Below are positions 22,995-31,255 of a stretch of DNA of 64,000 nucleotides, one piece after another. Location of the stretch: NCBI GenBank assembly GCA_947184155.2, contig CAMXCT020001484.1, positions 1 through 64,000 on the forward strand, in the 5' to 3' direction. This DNA comes from Cladocopium goreaui. Taxonomy: Eukaryota > Sar > Dinophyceae > Suessiales > Symbiodiniaceae. Position 1 is the first letter of the stretch. Each line of letters starts with the position of its first letter. The position numbers and the translations under genes are program-made. Under the pieces are notes generated by a model that searched no databases, was not told where the DNA came from, and was given only the letters and a program-made list of their open reading frames with translations.

Positions 22995-24206
22995 TTACTT
23001 TTTGGACTTGGCACTGGCTGCCTTGGAAGCAATGCTGCCAGCCTTGTTGGCCAATTGCTTCAACTCTTTCATTGTGTCCTTTACCTCCTTGACTTTGTTG
23101 GCAGTTTCTTGAAGCATAGACTTTAACTTTTTCAGGGTTACATTTTCTTTGCTGACAGCTTCCTTCAGTTTGTTGCCCATGGCAGCCAAGAGCTGCTGGT
23201 CCTTCAAGCCATTTTGCTTTGATGCCTTGCTCAAGTAGGGGTTTGCTTTTGCCAAGCAATCCTCAAAGTCTGCACAGACTGCTGTTGCCATGTCCCTGGC
23301 CTTCTTTGCTTTCTTGTAAGCATCCTTCAGCTGCTCTTCTTCTGTTTTGTCTTCATCCTCTTCTTCATCTTCTGTTTGCTTTTCTTCCCTATCCTGCAAG
23401 GCTAGCTGACTATTTCCTTTCCCTTTTCCCTTTCCTTTGCCTTTCCCTTTCCCTTTGCTTGAGCTTTTTCCAAGCCCTTTGCTGCCAGAACTCTGAGCCA
23501 AGAGCCTGCCGGCATTAGCTTTCATGTTGCCTTGCATGCATGAGTCCAGCAGCATCTCATCATCAGAGTTTGGAACATACTCTTGTGCAATTCTGGCTCG
23601 GTTTTTTGATTGTGCAGCCTGGACTGTGACCCAATCCTGCATGTCACAATACTCATAGACCCCCCAGGTAGAGGCACACTCCCTTGCTACAATCCTCCCA
23701 GATGCTAAATGCATCTGTAATTCCTCCCAAGGCCATCTTGTGAGCATCACCATCTCACTGACCCACTGCTCACTCCTCTTTGCCTTGGTGGATCCTTCCA
23801 TCTCCTTGGACACCTGGTAGTACTTTGGATGCTCTTTTTTCAAGAGCCATATCATTGTCATGTCAGTTTTTTCCTTTTTGCTTGCTTCATCATATGTGCT
23901 CTTTTCATCTTGGTTGCCCTTCAAGTAGGTCTGGTGTTTGGACCAAAGTTTTGTTTTTTCATCCTTGGTCATGAGCTTCTGCAGGAGTGCCTTTGCTCCT
24001 TCCACTGTGTCTTCCTCACCTGCTTTTTTCAGCTTGTCTTGAAGAGACATTTGCCCTTGGCTTTTTTCAAGCCTCCTCAAATTTGCTGATGTAAGTGTTT
24101 TCATTGCCTTTTTGCCACCAGTTTTGTTCTTTTTGCAAGAACTCTTAGCTTTTGCTTTTGCTTTTGGCCCTTTTTGCAAGGGCTTTGATTTCATGGCCTT
24201 CCCCAT
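22995..24206 (-). CDS. 403-aa Lys-rich accessory protein of the 9.85-kb element
   Basis: Intact minus-strand ORF from ATG at 24206 to TAG at 22995. The N-terminus is very basic (KAKAKAKSS, KKNKTGGKK). The middle (about 60-210) is globular, with several Trp in a W-x2-E and DMQDWV context. A (KG)n run follows around 255-275, an acidic Glu/Asp patch at about 290-310, and a Lys-rich predicted coiled coil to the end. The frame-broken gene at 58315-59331 sits at the same relative place next to the other transposase-like gene and has similar layout (basic start, globular middle with KW-x-RL, helical C-terminus). A DNA-binding partner of the transposase is plausible but unproven. Confidence 0.65.
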   Translation of the reverse strand: MGKAMKSKPLQKGPKAKAKAKSSCKKNKTGGKKAMKTLTSANLRRLEKSQGQMSLQDKLKKAGEEDTVEGAKALLQKLMTKDEKTKLWSKHQTYLKGNQDEKSTYDEASKKEKTDMTMIWLLKKEHPKYYQVSKEMEGSTKAKRSEQWVSEMVMLTRWPWEELQMHLASGRIVARECASTWGVYEYCDMQDWVTVQAAQSKNRARIAQEYVPNSDDEMLLDSCMQGNMKANAGRLLAQSSGSKGLGKSSSKGKGKGKGKGKGKGNSQLALQDREEKQTEDEEEDEDKTEEEQLKDAYKKAKKARDMATAVCADFEDCLAKANPYLSKASKQNGLKDQQLLAAMGNKLKEAVSKENVTLKKLKSMLQETANKVKEVKDTMKELKQLANKAGSIASKAASAKSKK

Positions 24207-24309
24207 GGCACCCTTTTGAAATCTAGAAATAACAACCTTGAGCCAAACATGTTTCAGGTGACATTCATTTTTTCCCCACCTGCCAGGTGAGGGTTGTTAG
24301 ATTTTATGT

Positions 24310-24405
24310 CAGTTGCCTCCTCCTCCTCCTCCGCCTCCTCCTGCCTCGTCCTCCTCTCCTCGTCCTCCTCGTCGTCCTCGTCGTCCTCGTCGTCCTTGCT
24401 CAACT
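24310..24405 (+). repeat. (TCC/TCG)n low-complexity tract
   Basis: CCTCCTCCTCC grading into CGTCCTCGT triplets over about 95 bp, between gene starts of the 9.85-kb element. Confidence 0.8.
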
Positions 24406-24417
24406 GCGACCCGCGAT

Positions 24418-24596
24418 CCACAGTGTTCTCTGCCGGACCTCAACCCACGCCCAATGTTCCCTGCCGGACCTCAACCACGACCATCCTCACCCAGTGTTCC
24501 CTGCCGGACCTCAACCACGACCATCCACGCCCAGTGTTCCCTGCCGGACCTCAACCGCGAGTATCCACGCCAAGTGTTCCCTGCCGGACCTCATGT
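24418..24596 (+). repeat. Tandem repeat, about 41-bp unit
   Basis: Four to five units built on GTTCCCTGCCGGACCTCAAC followed by a variable CACGACCATCCACGCCCA segment. The first two units are shortened. Confidence 0.85.
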
Positions 24597-24624
24597 AGGA
24601 AGATATGGGACAAAGAATGTGCAG

Positions 24625-25160
24625 AAGAAAGTTAGAAAGAATGTCAGAAAGAATGTCAGAAGATATGCCAGAAGATATGCCAGAAGATATATGCCAGATA
24701 GAATGCCAGATATGCCCAGAAGATATGCCAGATAGAATGCCAGATAATTTGCCAGAAGATATGCCAGATAGAATGCCAGATAGAATGCCAGAAGATTTGC
24801 CAGATAGAATGCCAGAAAATATGCCAGAAGATATGCCAGATAGATATGCCAGAAGATATGCCAGAAGATATGCCAGAAGATATGTCAGAATATATGCCAG
24901 AAGATATGTCAGATAGAATGCCAGAAGATATGTCAGAATATTTGCCAGAAGATATGCCAGATAGAATGCCAGAAGATATGTCAGATAGAGTGCCAGAAGA
25001 TATGCCAGATAGAATGCCAGAAGATTTGCCAGATAGAATGCCAGAAGATATGCCAGAAGATATGCCAGATCATATGCCAGAAGACATGCCAGATAGAATG
25101 CCAAATAGAATGTCAGAAGATATGTCAGATAGAATGCCAGAAGATTTGCCAGTAAGAAAA
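24625..25160 (+). repeat. 12-bp minisatellite ATGCCAGAAGAT/ATGCCAGATAGA
   Basis: About 530 bp of 12-bp units alternating between ATGCCAGAAGAT and ATGCCAGATAGA with point variants. Because 12 is a multiple of 3, both strands stay open: the plus strand would give MPEDMPDR repeats, the minus strand hydrophobic LAYLLAFY repeats. I treat it as a repeat, not as a gene, since it begins and ends without other coding signal. Confidence 0.85.
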
Positions 25161-25224
25161 TGTATAAATGTCATGGTAGGGATCACACGAAGTAAAGTAA
25201 TTTTACATCTTTTCCCCAAAAAAT

Positions 25225-25385
25225 GAACTTTGGTGAACTTTGGTCAATTTTGGTCAATTTTGTTCAAATCTAATCAAATTTGGTCAAATTTTGGTCAAAC
25301 ATATGTTTTGACTAGATTTGACCAAAGTTTGACCAAAGTTGACCAAAATTGACCAAATTTGACCAAAATTGACCAAAACTGAAAA
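25225..25385. repeat. Long imperfect palindrome of TTTGGTCAAATT words
   Basis: The left arm (25225-25298) is made of TTTGGTCAAT/TTGGTCAAA words, the right arm (25310-25385) of their complements TTTGACCAAA. The centre is at ACATATGTTTTGAC near 25300. It could extrude as a cruciform or be a relic of a fold-back element. Confidence 0.75.
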
Positions 25386-25994
25386 ATATGGATTTGTTCC
25401 AGAAAAAATGGGACCAATAGATTTCATCAGTGTTTTGAAATTATTCTTTGTGGGAAATGGCCAGAAACATTTTCTTTAACAGACATGAACCATTGCTGTA
25501 TGATGTGTTATTTTGTGGAGTGGCAATCACAATGTTCTTTTCACAAAGATAAACCATTGTTTTTTTATGATCTGTGATCTAAAGAAAAGAATGTGCACCC
25601 CTGGTCTATCATCAGTTTGGTGGATCAAGAACACCCTTTGCAAAAAAGGGACCCTTTATTTTTAGATGGGTTTAAAGAGTTGTGATATCCGAACCAGTTT
25701 CATGAGAAACATGCACATTTCCCAGCCCTTTTTTTCTGCCAGCTGGTGATGTACACCAGGGTTGTGCCAACAACTTTGCAACCTTCAGGCAGCCAGGCTT
25801 TGACCTTTTTTCCAAAGGTTCCTTCATTTTGAAGGGGCTGCCTTCAGGCAAAAGCAACATCTTTTTTCCAAAGATTTGTTGTTGGAGGTTGAAAAACACA
25901 CCTTTTTTCCAAAGGTTCTTGATCCTGCTCATCATTTTGTTCTCCCTTTTTTCCAAAGGGTTCCCAATCATCTTAACCTTTTTTCCAAAGGTTT
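25386..25994. other. Spacer between HAD-like gene and palindromic repeat
   Basis: About 600 bp. The right half (25800-25994) has five CCTTTTTTCCAAAGG-type palindromes; the left half is AT-rich with no supported gene. Confidence 0.55.
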
Positions 25995-27419
25995 TCAATC
26001 ATCCACAAGGGCTTCCACCACTTTGACAAAGTCCCTGTAGGTCTCCAGGCCTTCCTTCTTGGCCCATGTGTGGTGCTCATACCTGGTGGTCACTGGGTAG
26101 ACCTTCAATCCTTTTTCCAAGGATTCCTTGCAGATGTCTGCATTGTCATCTGCCAGGTGTGTGCACCCCAAATGCTTGGCCCACTCTGCTTTCCCCCAGG
26201 GGCCACACCTGTCCCCAACTACCTTGATGTAGCCCCACTTGATGGGGAGAGACTTGGCCCATTTGACCACTGTGTCACCCCTTTCTCTGCCACAAAAGGC
26301 CAGGAGATAAATCTCAAATCCTTCTGCCTGCAGGTCCCAGAAGGCTCTGATGTGGGCATTTGGCACATAGTCTTCCCCCCTGTAGGTCAGCTGGAAGACA
26401 TTGTGCCAATCCAGGGCCAACCTTTGCCTTATTTCCAAAGGCCTAGGGATCTCTTGCCTTTTTTCCAAAGGCTCAGTGACCTCCTGCCTTTTTTGCAAAG
26501 GCTCCAGTAGAGACATCCTGGCAGGCTGTGCAGGTGTCCCCTTGTGGCTGCTGGCCCTAGAGGAGCTGGCAGATTCTGACCCCAGGCTCACATACCCCCT
26601 GCTTGTTCTTTGCTTTTGCTTTGGGGTCTTGTGATCCTGCAACCCACCTTTCACCACCACATCCAGGTAGGTTTTTTTCTCTGCCTGCTTTTTGTTTTTC
26701 TTTCTTTTGTTTGTGGCCACTTGCCATTCTTCTTCTGTTGGCTCTGGTGCAGGCTCTTGCTTGACAGTTTCCAAGGGCTTGCCTACTTCTTGTCCAGGTT
26801 CATTTTTTGCTTGCCCTTTTTCCAAGGGTTTTGCAGGCTCATGTGCTGCTAGCTCTGTTTCCACAGGCTTGCTTTCTTCTTTTTTTGGGGGTTCATTTTC
26901 TGCTTGCCTTTTTTCCAAAGGCTTTGCAAGCTCTTCTGTTGCTTTCCCTTTTTCCAAGGGCTTTCCAGGCTCTCCTTTTACTGCATCCTTTTCCAATGGG
27001 TTTTCAGGCTTTTCTTTTACTGCCTCTTTTTCCAAGGGCTTTGCATGCTCTCCTGAGGAAGAGCTGGCTGAGGCTCCACTTGCTGCCTCCTTTTCAGCCT
27101 TCTTGGGCTCCAATTTTTTGGATGCTGCCCCTTTCTCTTTGGCGTCATCTGTTGTTTTTCCCCTTTTTTCCAAAGGTTGTTGTGTCTCCTCTTGGATGAC
27201 TTCCATTGCTTCAGTATTTTTTTCCTTTTGCATTTCTGCATGCCCTTTTTCCAAGGGCTGTTGGTCTGTGTTTCCTGCAAACTGGGCTGCTCTTCTTGCT
27301 TGTCTGGCCCATGTGGTGGAACCCTTTCCTTTGAGTCTTCCCACTTTGTTGTAAGGGTTCCACCACTCATCATCTTTTTCCCACTTTGCTTGATCCCACT
27401 TGTATGGTTTCTTGGCCAT
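25995..27419 (-). CDS. 474-aa protein: PLEK-repeat region plus HAD-like domain
   Basis: Intact ORF from ATG at 27419. Residues of about 50-330 are Glu/Lys/Pro-rich and contain some fifteen copies of PLEKG, PLEKR or close variants, each encoded by the palindromic DNA word. The C-terminal 140 residues resemble a HAD-superfamily fold: a hydrophobic strand ending LALDWHNVF (Asp near 337), then a Lys in GKAEWAKHLG and an acidic LADDNADI. HAD enzymes normally use a DxD motif; here the second Asp is replaced (D-W-H), so phosphatase activity is doubtful. Cargo or regulatory protein of the transposon. The domain assignment is my inference. Confidence 0.6.
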   Translation of the reverse strand: MAKKPYKWDQAKWEKDDEWWNPYNKVGRLKGKGSTTWARQARRAAQFAGNTDQQPLEKGHAEMQKEKNTEAMEVIQEETQQPLEKRGKTTDDAKEKGAASKKLEPKKAEKEAASGASASSSSGEHAKPLEKEAVKEKPENPLEKDAVKGEPGKPLEKGKATEELAKPLEKRQAENEPPKKEESKPVETELAAHEPAKPLEKGQAKNEPGQEVGKPLETVKQEPAPEPTEEEWQVATNKRKKNKKQAEKKTYLDVVVKGGLQDHKTPKQKQRTSRGYVSLGSESASSSRASSHKGTPAQPARMSLLEPLQKRQEVTEPLEKRQEIPRPLEIRQRLALDWHNVFQLTYRGEDYVPNAHIRAFWDLQAEGFEIYLLAFCGRERGDTVVKWAKSLPIKWGYIKVVGDRCGPWGKAEWAKHLGCTHLADDNADICKESLEKGLKVYPVTTRYEHHTWAKKEGLETYRDFVKVVEALVDD

Positions 27420-28278
27420 TTTTTCAATGGCTCCCAGAGGGTGCCTTTATGGCAAAGGCTGCCCTTGCTGCAAGGGCTTCCAAAGATCTTCTGCACCACC
27501 AGCCAAGGCGAAAGAGTAAGGTTGGTGGGCAAGTTTGAGCTTAAAAAGGCTGCAGACATGCATGGCTTCATCACTGTGGCAGAAGCTACTTAGCTGCAAC
27601 TACCCAAGGCTGGACCCTTTCAAACCTATAGACCTGGTGCCTTTACTTGACAAGCTAACAACAACAGCAACAACTATACCTACCATACCATATTACTGGT
27701 GGGGGTCCCTACTTCAGGTGGCAGTGGGGTGGGCAAGCTGAGTGGCAGCAGCTACTTTTTGCTTGGCTGGGAATGTGCAAGCTCTGAGGTTTGGAAACAG
27801 GACAACTTTGCCAAACTAGATCTGCTGAGCAGTTCTTGGCTGATTGATGCCTTGCCATACCTTTTTTTCAAAGGCTCAACCTGTTGCAAAAGCATGCAGG
27901 TACCTTTTTGCCAAAGGTTCTGTGACTGGCTGCCTGTTTTGAAAGAGGATGTCTTTTTTCCAAAGACTGTACCATATATCATTTTTTCCAATGGCTGTTG
28001 GCTGCATACTTCCTGCCATCAAAGGATATATAGCACACCCTTTTGTTTTCCAAATGTTTGTTTTTTCACAGGCAGTTTGCCACAACCTTTTTTTCAAAGG
28101 CTGCAGGCAACATTTTTTTTGCAAAGGCTGCAGGCAACCTTTTTTGCAAAGGTTGTGGCCTACCTTTCCCACATTTGCTACCTTTTTTCCAAAGGTTTTA
28201 TTTTGGTTGGAATCTTCCCCAATCCTTTTTTCCAAAGGAGCCACCTTTCTTCCAAAGGTTGCCATTTTTGCACAAGTT
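27420..28278. other. Palindrome-rich spacer between 474-aa and 358-aa genes
   Basis: About 860 bp with roughly ten palindromes (for example near 27901, 27952, 28137, 28182, 28223). The copy at 27952 is GTC-TTT...AAA-GAC and the one at 28137 is extended to CAACC...GGTTG. No gene supported. Confidence 0.55.
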
Positions 28279-29355
28279 TTAATCTATTGCTTGCTTGACC
28301 AGTTTGGACCTTAATTCCAAAGCTTCTGCTTTGGTGCTGCCTTTTTCAATGGCTTTCTTGGGCTTTCCAATCACACCCTTATAATCTTTGGTCCACTTTG
28401 CTGGGACCTCCACAATCAACATCCTTTGGGTGCTGCCTTTCTGGCACCCTGTGATATAACTTCTTTCTGGGTAGGTAGCATTGCACACACTCAAATTTGT
28501 CCATGTCTGGTGAGGGTCTATGTTGCTTGCCTGCCTTTTTTTCAAAGGCTTGCCTTTTTTGCTTGAAGCCTCTTTTTTCAAGGGCTTGTCTTTCTTGCTT
28601 GCTGGCCTTTTCATGGTTTTGCTTCCATACCCCATCTTTCTTTTCAAAGAATCACTTTTGCCACCACTGCTTTCACTGTCCTTTGCTTCTTTCTCTTTCC
28701 TTTTTTCCAAAGGGTTTGCTTTGCACATTGCTCCAGGCCTTTTCCATTTGGTGTCAGAAGGTTTGTGCACAATGGCTGTACTCTTTTCTTTTTTGGGTGA
28801 TTTTTTGTCAGGTGTTGCAAACATGTTTGGCATGCCATCACTGTCTAGAGATGCCCCACTCAAGTTTGGCTTCAGTACTCTCCCTTTTTTCAAGGGTTCA
28901 TCAGGCTCATCCTTAAGAACCACTTGGGAAAACACAGCTTCTAGCTCCTGGTACTCAGTGCTTGTCAGCTTGGCTGTGCACAGCCTTTGTTGTTCTATGT
29001 CTCTAGCTACTTTTCTGCAATGAGCCAGAAGAACTGTGATTCTCTCAGCTTTGATGTTTGCCCAAGTTGCTCCATTGAATTTTGATGTGTTTACTGACAC
29101 ATTGTGTGTCAGCAGGTGTGTGAGGCTTGTTCGAAGAGCTTGTGAAGAAACTTCACAAGTTGGTGTAGCCTCAATGAAATCCTGCAGGAGGCCTTTGCAC
29201 TTGAGCAACCCCTTTGGATTTACTGCAGCTGTTTTTGAAATTGTCTCATACAGGCCCAGGTTCTTGACTGTTTCTGAATTGTTCTTCAGAATTTTCAGTA
29301 ATATGCCCAAGTCTATTGCAGGCTTAGCAAAGTGTTTGGGGCCTCCCTTGGGCAT
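28279..29355 (-). CDS. 358-aa Lys-rich protein of the 9.85-kb element
   Basis: Intact ORF from ATG at 29355, the most upstream gene of the minus-strand set. The first 130 residues look helical and globular. The middle is Lys/Ser/Pro-rich with PLEKR, PLKKG and PLKKR, again from the palindromic DNA word, and an MKRPASKK basic motif. The last 80 residues are globular (TWTNLSVCNATYPERSY). The RPASK and Lys-rich style is shared with the protein at 63009-63984, so the two may be counterparts in the two elements. Function not recognised. Confidence 0.6.
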   Translation of the reverse strand: MPKGGPKHFAKPAIDLGILLKILKNNSETVKNLGLYETISKTAAVNPKGLLKCKGLLQDFIEATPTCEVSSQALRTSLTHLLTHNVSVNTSKFNGATWANIKAERITVLLAHCRKVARDIEQQRLCTAKLTSTEYQELEAVFSQVVLKDEPDEPLKKGRVLKPNLSGASLDSDGMPNMFATPDKKSPKKEKSTAIVHKPSDTKWKRPGAMCKANPLEKRKEKEAKDSESSGGKSDSLKRKMGYGSKTMKRPASKKDKPLKKEASSKKGKPLKKRQASNIDPHQTWTNLSVCNATYPERSYITGCQKGSTQRMLIVEVPAKWTKDYKGVIGKPKKAIEKGSTKAEALELRSKLVKQAID

Positions 29356-29605
29356 TTCCCTTTTTCCAAGGGATGGTGCTTAACAATGTTAGCTGGTTTT
29401 CTCCCTCCTTTTTTCCAAAGGTTACCAAGATGCCCTTTTCTAAAAGCTGCAACAGCACAGGTGCCAAGGGGATGGCTTTGAACCAAAAACTGCAAACAAA
29501 CAGTGTACATGCAGCACACTGCCAAATCTGAGTAGCTGATCCTTGAGGAAACACAAAATCATCCATTTTAGCAGAAAAGTTGGTCAACCAAAAAATATGA
29601 AAAAA
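29356..29605. other. Leader between right TIR and first gene of the 9.85-kb element
   Basis: Short spacer upstream of the 358-aa gene. It has two palindromes (TCCCTTTTTCCAAGGGA near 29358 and CCTTTTTTCCAAAGG near 29407). Any promoter of the element's genes would be expected here; I see no clear motif. Confidence 0.45.
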
Positions 29606-29774
29606 TCCAACAGAAAATCAATATTGAAATCAATATCAAAATCAATATCCAAATCAATATTTTCACCGAAGAAATCAATATCCAAAATATTGATATTATC
29701 AATATTTTTTGAAAAATCAATATCAATATTTTTTCATAGGAAAATATTGATTGAAATCAATATCGGATGCTCAG
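29606..29774 (-). repeat. Right TIR and subterminal AATCAATATT array
   Basis: Mirror of the left end, with about a dozen ATCAATAT/ATATTGAT words between 29606 and 29760, then the 31-bp inverted repeat ending GATGCTCAG at 29774. Confidence 0.85.
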
Positions 29775-30454
29775 ATTGATGTGTGCCGAACCTTCAAGCT
29801 TGATGACAAAGAGGTATAGAGAGATCATGGATACATCGTTTCATCTGGAATTGATCACAGAGGATGATGACCTTCTCTCCAGATATGGGAGTGCGAAGTG
29901 GAGGAGATGCCTCCGCAGCAACAAGGACTGCGTCTTCTTCGCTGGACCGTGCACGGGCGGATCACCGTGGAACAGGCTGAACAAAAGGCTTAGTATTGCT
30001 ACAGCTCACTTGATTCATGCCAAAGCACGTCTATACTGGAAGTTATGGGAAGAGTTTCTAAATTGTCTGTTGAGAGTGATCAAGTTGGATGCCATGGCCT
30101 TATTGGAATTGCCTAGAGGTTGTGACTACTGGCATGATGAAAGGATGAGGTGTATGATCGATGGCACTGACTCACACATTCATGACTTCGACGGATGCAT
30201 GTATGGTCTTACAACACAGTTTGGTGGTCATCGCATTCCAATCAAGAAGCCATGGAGGATCGTATCATGGGGGGTCAAGTTTGATTTGCACAAGAAGTGT
30301 GATCGGAGACAATGATCATGGGAAATGTGAAGGTCGAGAAACGAAAGTTACACAGACCTACACCAAACAGATCGTCGACATCATCCTCAAAACAGTATGT
30401 CGACATGTGACATACGTCTATCCGGTTCAAGAAGTCGTTGTCAGATGCGGATGA
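29775..30454 (+). CDS. ORF A part 7: methyltransferase-like domain (PCTGGSPW)
   Basis: Continuation of 19011-19921 after excision of the transposon. Motifs in order: MCAEPSS (motif I-like), LITEDDD, FFAGPCTGGSPW (Pro-Cys near 29951), LLELPRGCDYW, DFDGCMYGL and PIKKPWRI. A Cys-His tail DNDHGKCEGRETK lies in the next frame (30300-30454), so one indel sits near 30300-30315. A Pro-Cys loop followed by an E-x-P-like strand recalls cytosine-C5 methyltransferases, and I recall this domain as frequent in dinoflagellate copia polyproteins. Its activity is not established. A shorter relative is inside the 41356-48324 polyprotein, between protease and integrase rather than after RNase H. Confidence 0.65.
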
Positions 30455-30776
30455 CACGTGCAGCAGTTGCAAGCATGACAGACGTTCAGCAAAGAAGACA
30501 GCGGTTTCAATTGCCTATGATATTGATGAGATAGCAGCTGATCTTATGTGGTTAATGATGTTTCACATGAGAGGATGTCGAGTCGATGCACACTTTGATT
30601 TCTCAGGATCAATGGACCACGACTTTTGCGACTTCACTTTCGTCGCGCGCCACCGAGCTGGTGATCGGAAACCTGAACGTGGACCCACGCCAGGGAGTAC
30701 GTGACCCCAGGGCGATCGGAAAGCCGGAGGTTGAGCGACCCCGCGGCGAGTACGTGACCCCATCGGTCAGGTTGCC
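30455..30776 (+). other. Region between ORF A and ORF B with structured repeats
   Basis: A short open stretch (to TGA near 30702) with a CSSC-type sequence may be the extreme end of ORF A. From 30661 the sequence is GC-rich and foldable: CCTG...CGTGG/CCACG...CAGG around 30672-30695, two copies of GAGTACGTGACCCC (30696 and 30748 regions), and GCCGGAGGTTGAGCGACC (30723-30741). The last repeats at 37983-38002. The first 45 bp recur at 50756-50803, directly after a gag fragment. A cis-acting RNA role in expression of ORF B is likely. Confidence 0.55.
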
Positions 30777-31255
30777 ATGTCGAACTATACGCCGATCATT
30801 GGGCCAGCGTCGAATGACCTCAACGACATCCGCTCCATTCTCGTCACACTACGAGACAACGGGAAACATGGAGTTATTCCCGCCATGTACAAGGAGTACG
30901 ACCCGACGGTCAGCAGCTTGCCGGACAATACGGACGACAGGTGGCATGCGATCGGGCTTGTCGGCATCAGCATGCTTCCTGGGCAAGATTCCATCGAATC
31001 GATCCGAAGTGAATGCCATCACGTTGTTCCTTCAGGTCTTAGAATTGATTAAGAACTTGCATCTCGGAACAATCACAAAGTTCTTGGATTTTGCACCATT
31101 GAATGCATCAACAGTTTGGGAAACATGTGGGAGTACATCAAGAACTTCCATGTACCTCATCCCATCCGAAATGACGCAGCATTCACTGTGTCGATGCTAC
31201 GTGATCACCTTCGAGAATTCAAGCTTCGACCTTATGGAGGTGACTTGCGAGGTGT
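30777..31255 (+). pseudogene. ORF B N-terminus, decayed by frameshifts
   Basis: Starts at ATG 30777 (MSNYTPIIGP), directly after the structured spacer. Protein-like sequence runs in frame 1 to about 30995, in the next frame about 30995-31120 (VNAITLFLQVLELIKNLHLG), then back in the first frame to about 31250 (MWEYIKNFHVPHP), then into the frame of the long ORF. At least three small indels or undetected introns are needed. The residues look like a helical capsid-type N-terminus, but I cannot name a family. Confidence 0.6.

Larger units (their letters stand above)
20227..29420. repeat. Family of short palindromes, consensus CCTTTTTTCCAAAGG
   Basis: Several dozen copies of a 15-nt word whose ends pair (CCTTT/AAAGG), present only inside the 9.85-kb element. 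Examples start near 20227, 20312, 22237, 22857, 22887, 22917, 22980, 25804, 25946, 25979, 26458, 26908, 28182 and 28223. The bases just outside often pair too and vary together (ACC/GGT, GCC/GGC, TCC/GGA, CCC/GGG, ATC/GAT, GTC/GAC). Copies occur both between genes and in genes; within genes they are read on the minus strand as PLEKR or PLEKG. Confidence 0.9.
19922..29774 (-). mobile_element. Nested 9.85-kb multigene TIR transposon
   Basis: Bounded by perfect 31-bp inverted repeats starting CTGAGCATCCGATATTGATT (19922-19952 and 29744-29774). These continue into arrays of AATCAATATT words on both sides. Removing exactly 19922-29774 fuses the host ORF A in frame, with no target duplication visible. 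Genes all read on the minus strand: a 358-aa Lys-rich protein, a 474-aa HAD-like protein, a 403-aa accessory protein, and a transposase-like protein split by one frameshift. The whole interior is seeded with a 15-nt palindrome. A related gene set lies at 54917-63984. Confidence 0.85.

Noticed and set aside
22670-23126. Plus-strand ORFs with FFPKVS / FSKGL repeats, also at 26692-27354 and 28520-29023
   Set aside because: Antisense readings of the palindromic word and of the Lys/Glu-rich minus-strand genes.
19917-29776. AT target duplication for the 9.85-kb transposon (TATAT before CCC, AT after CAG)
   Set aside because: Taking AT as the duplication would give an in-frame stop in ORF A, whereas cutting exactly at the inverted repeats restores the frame.
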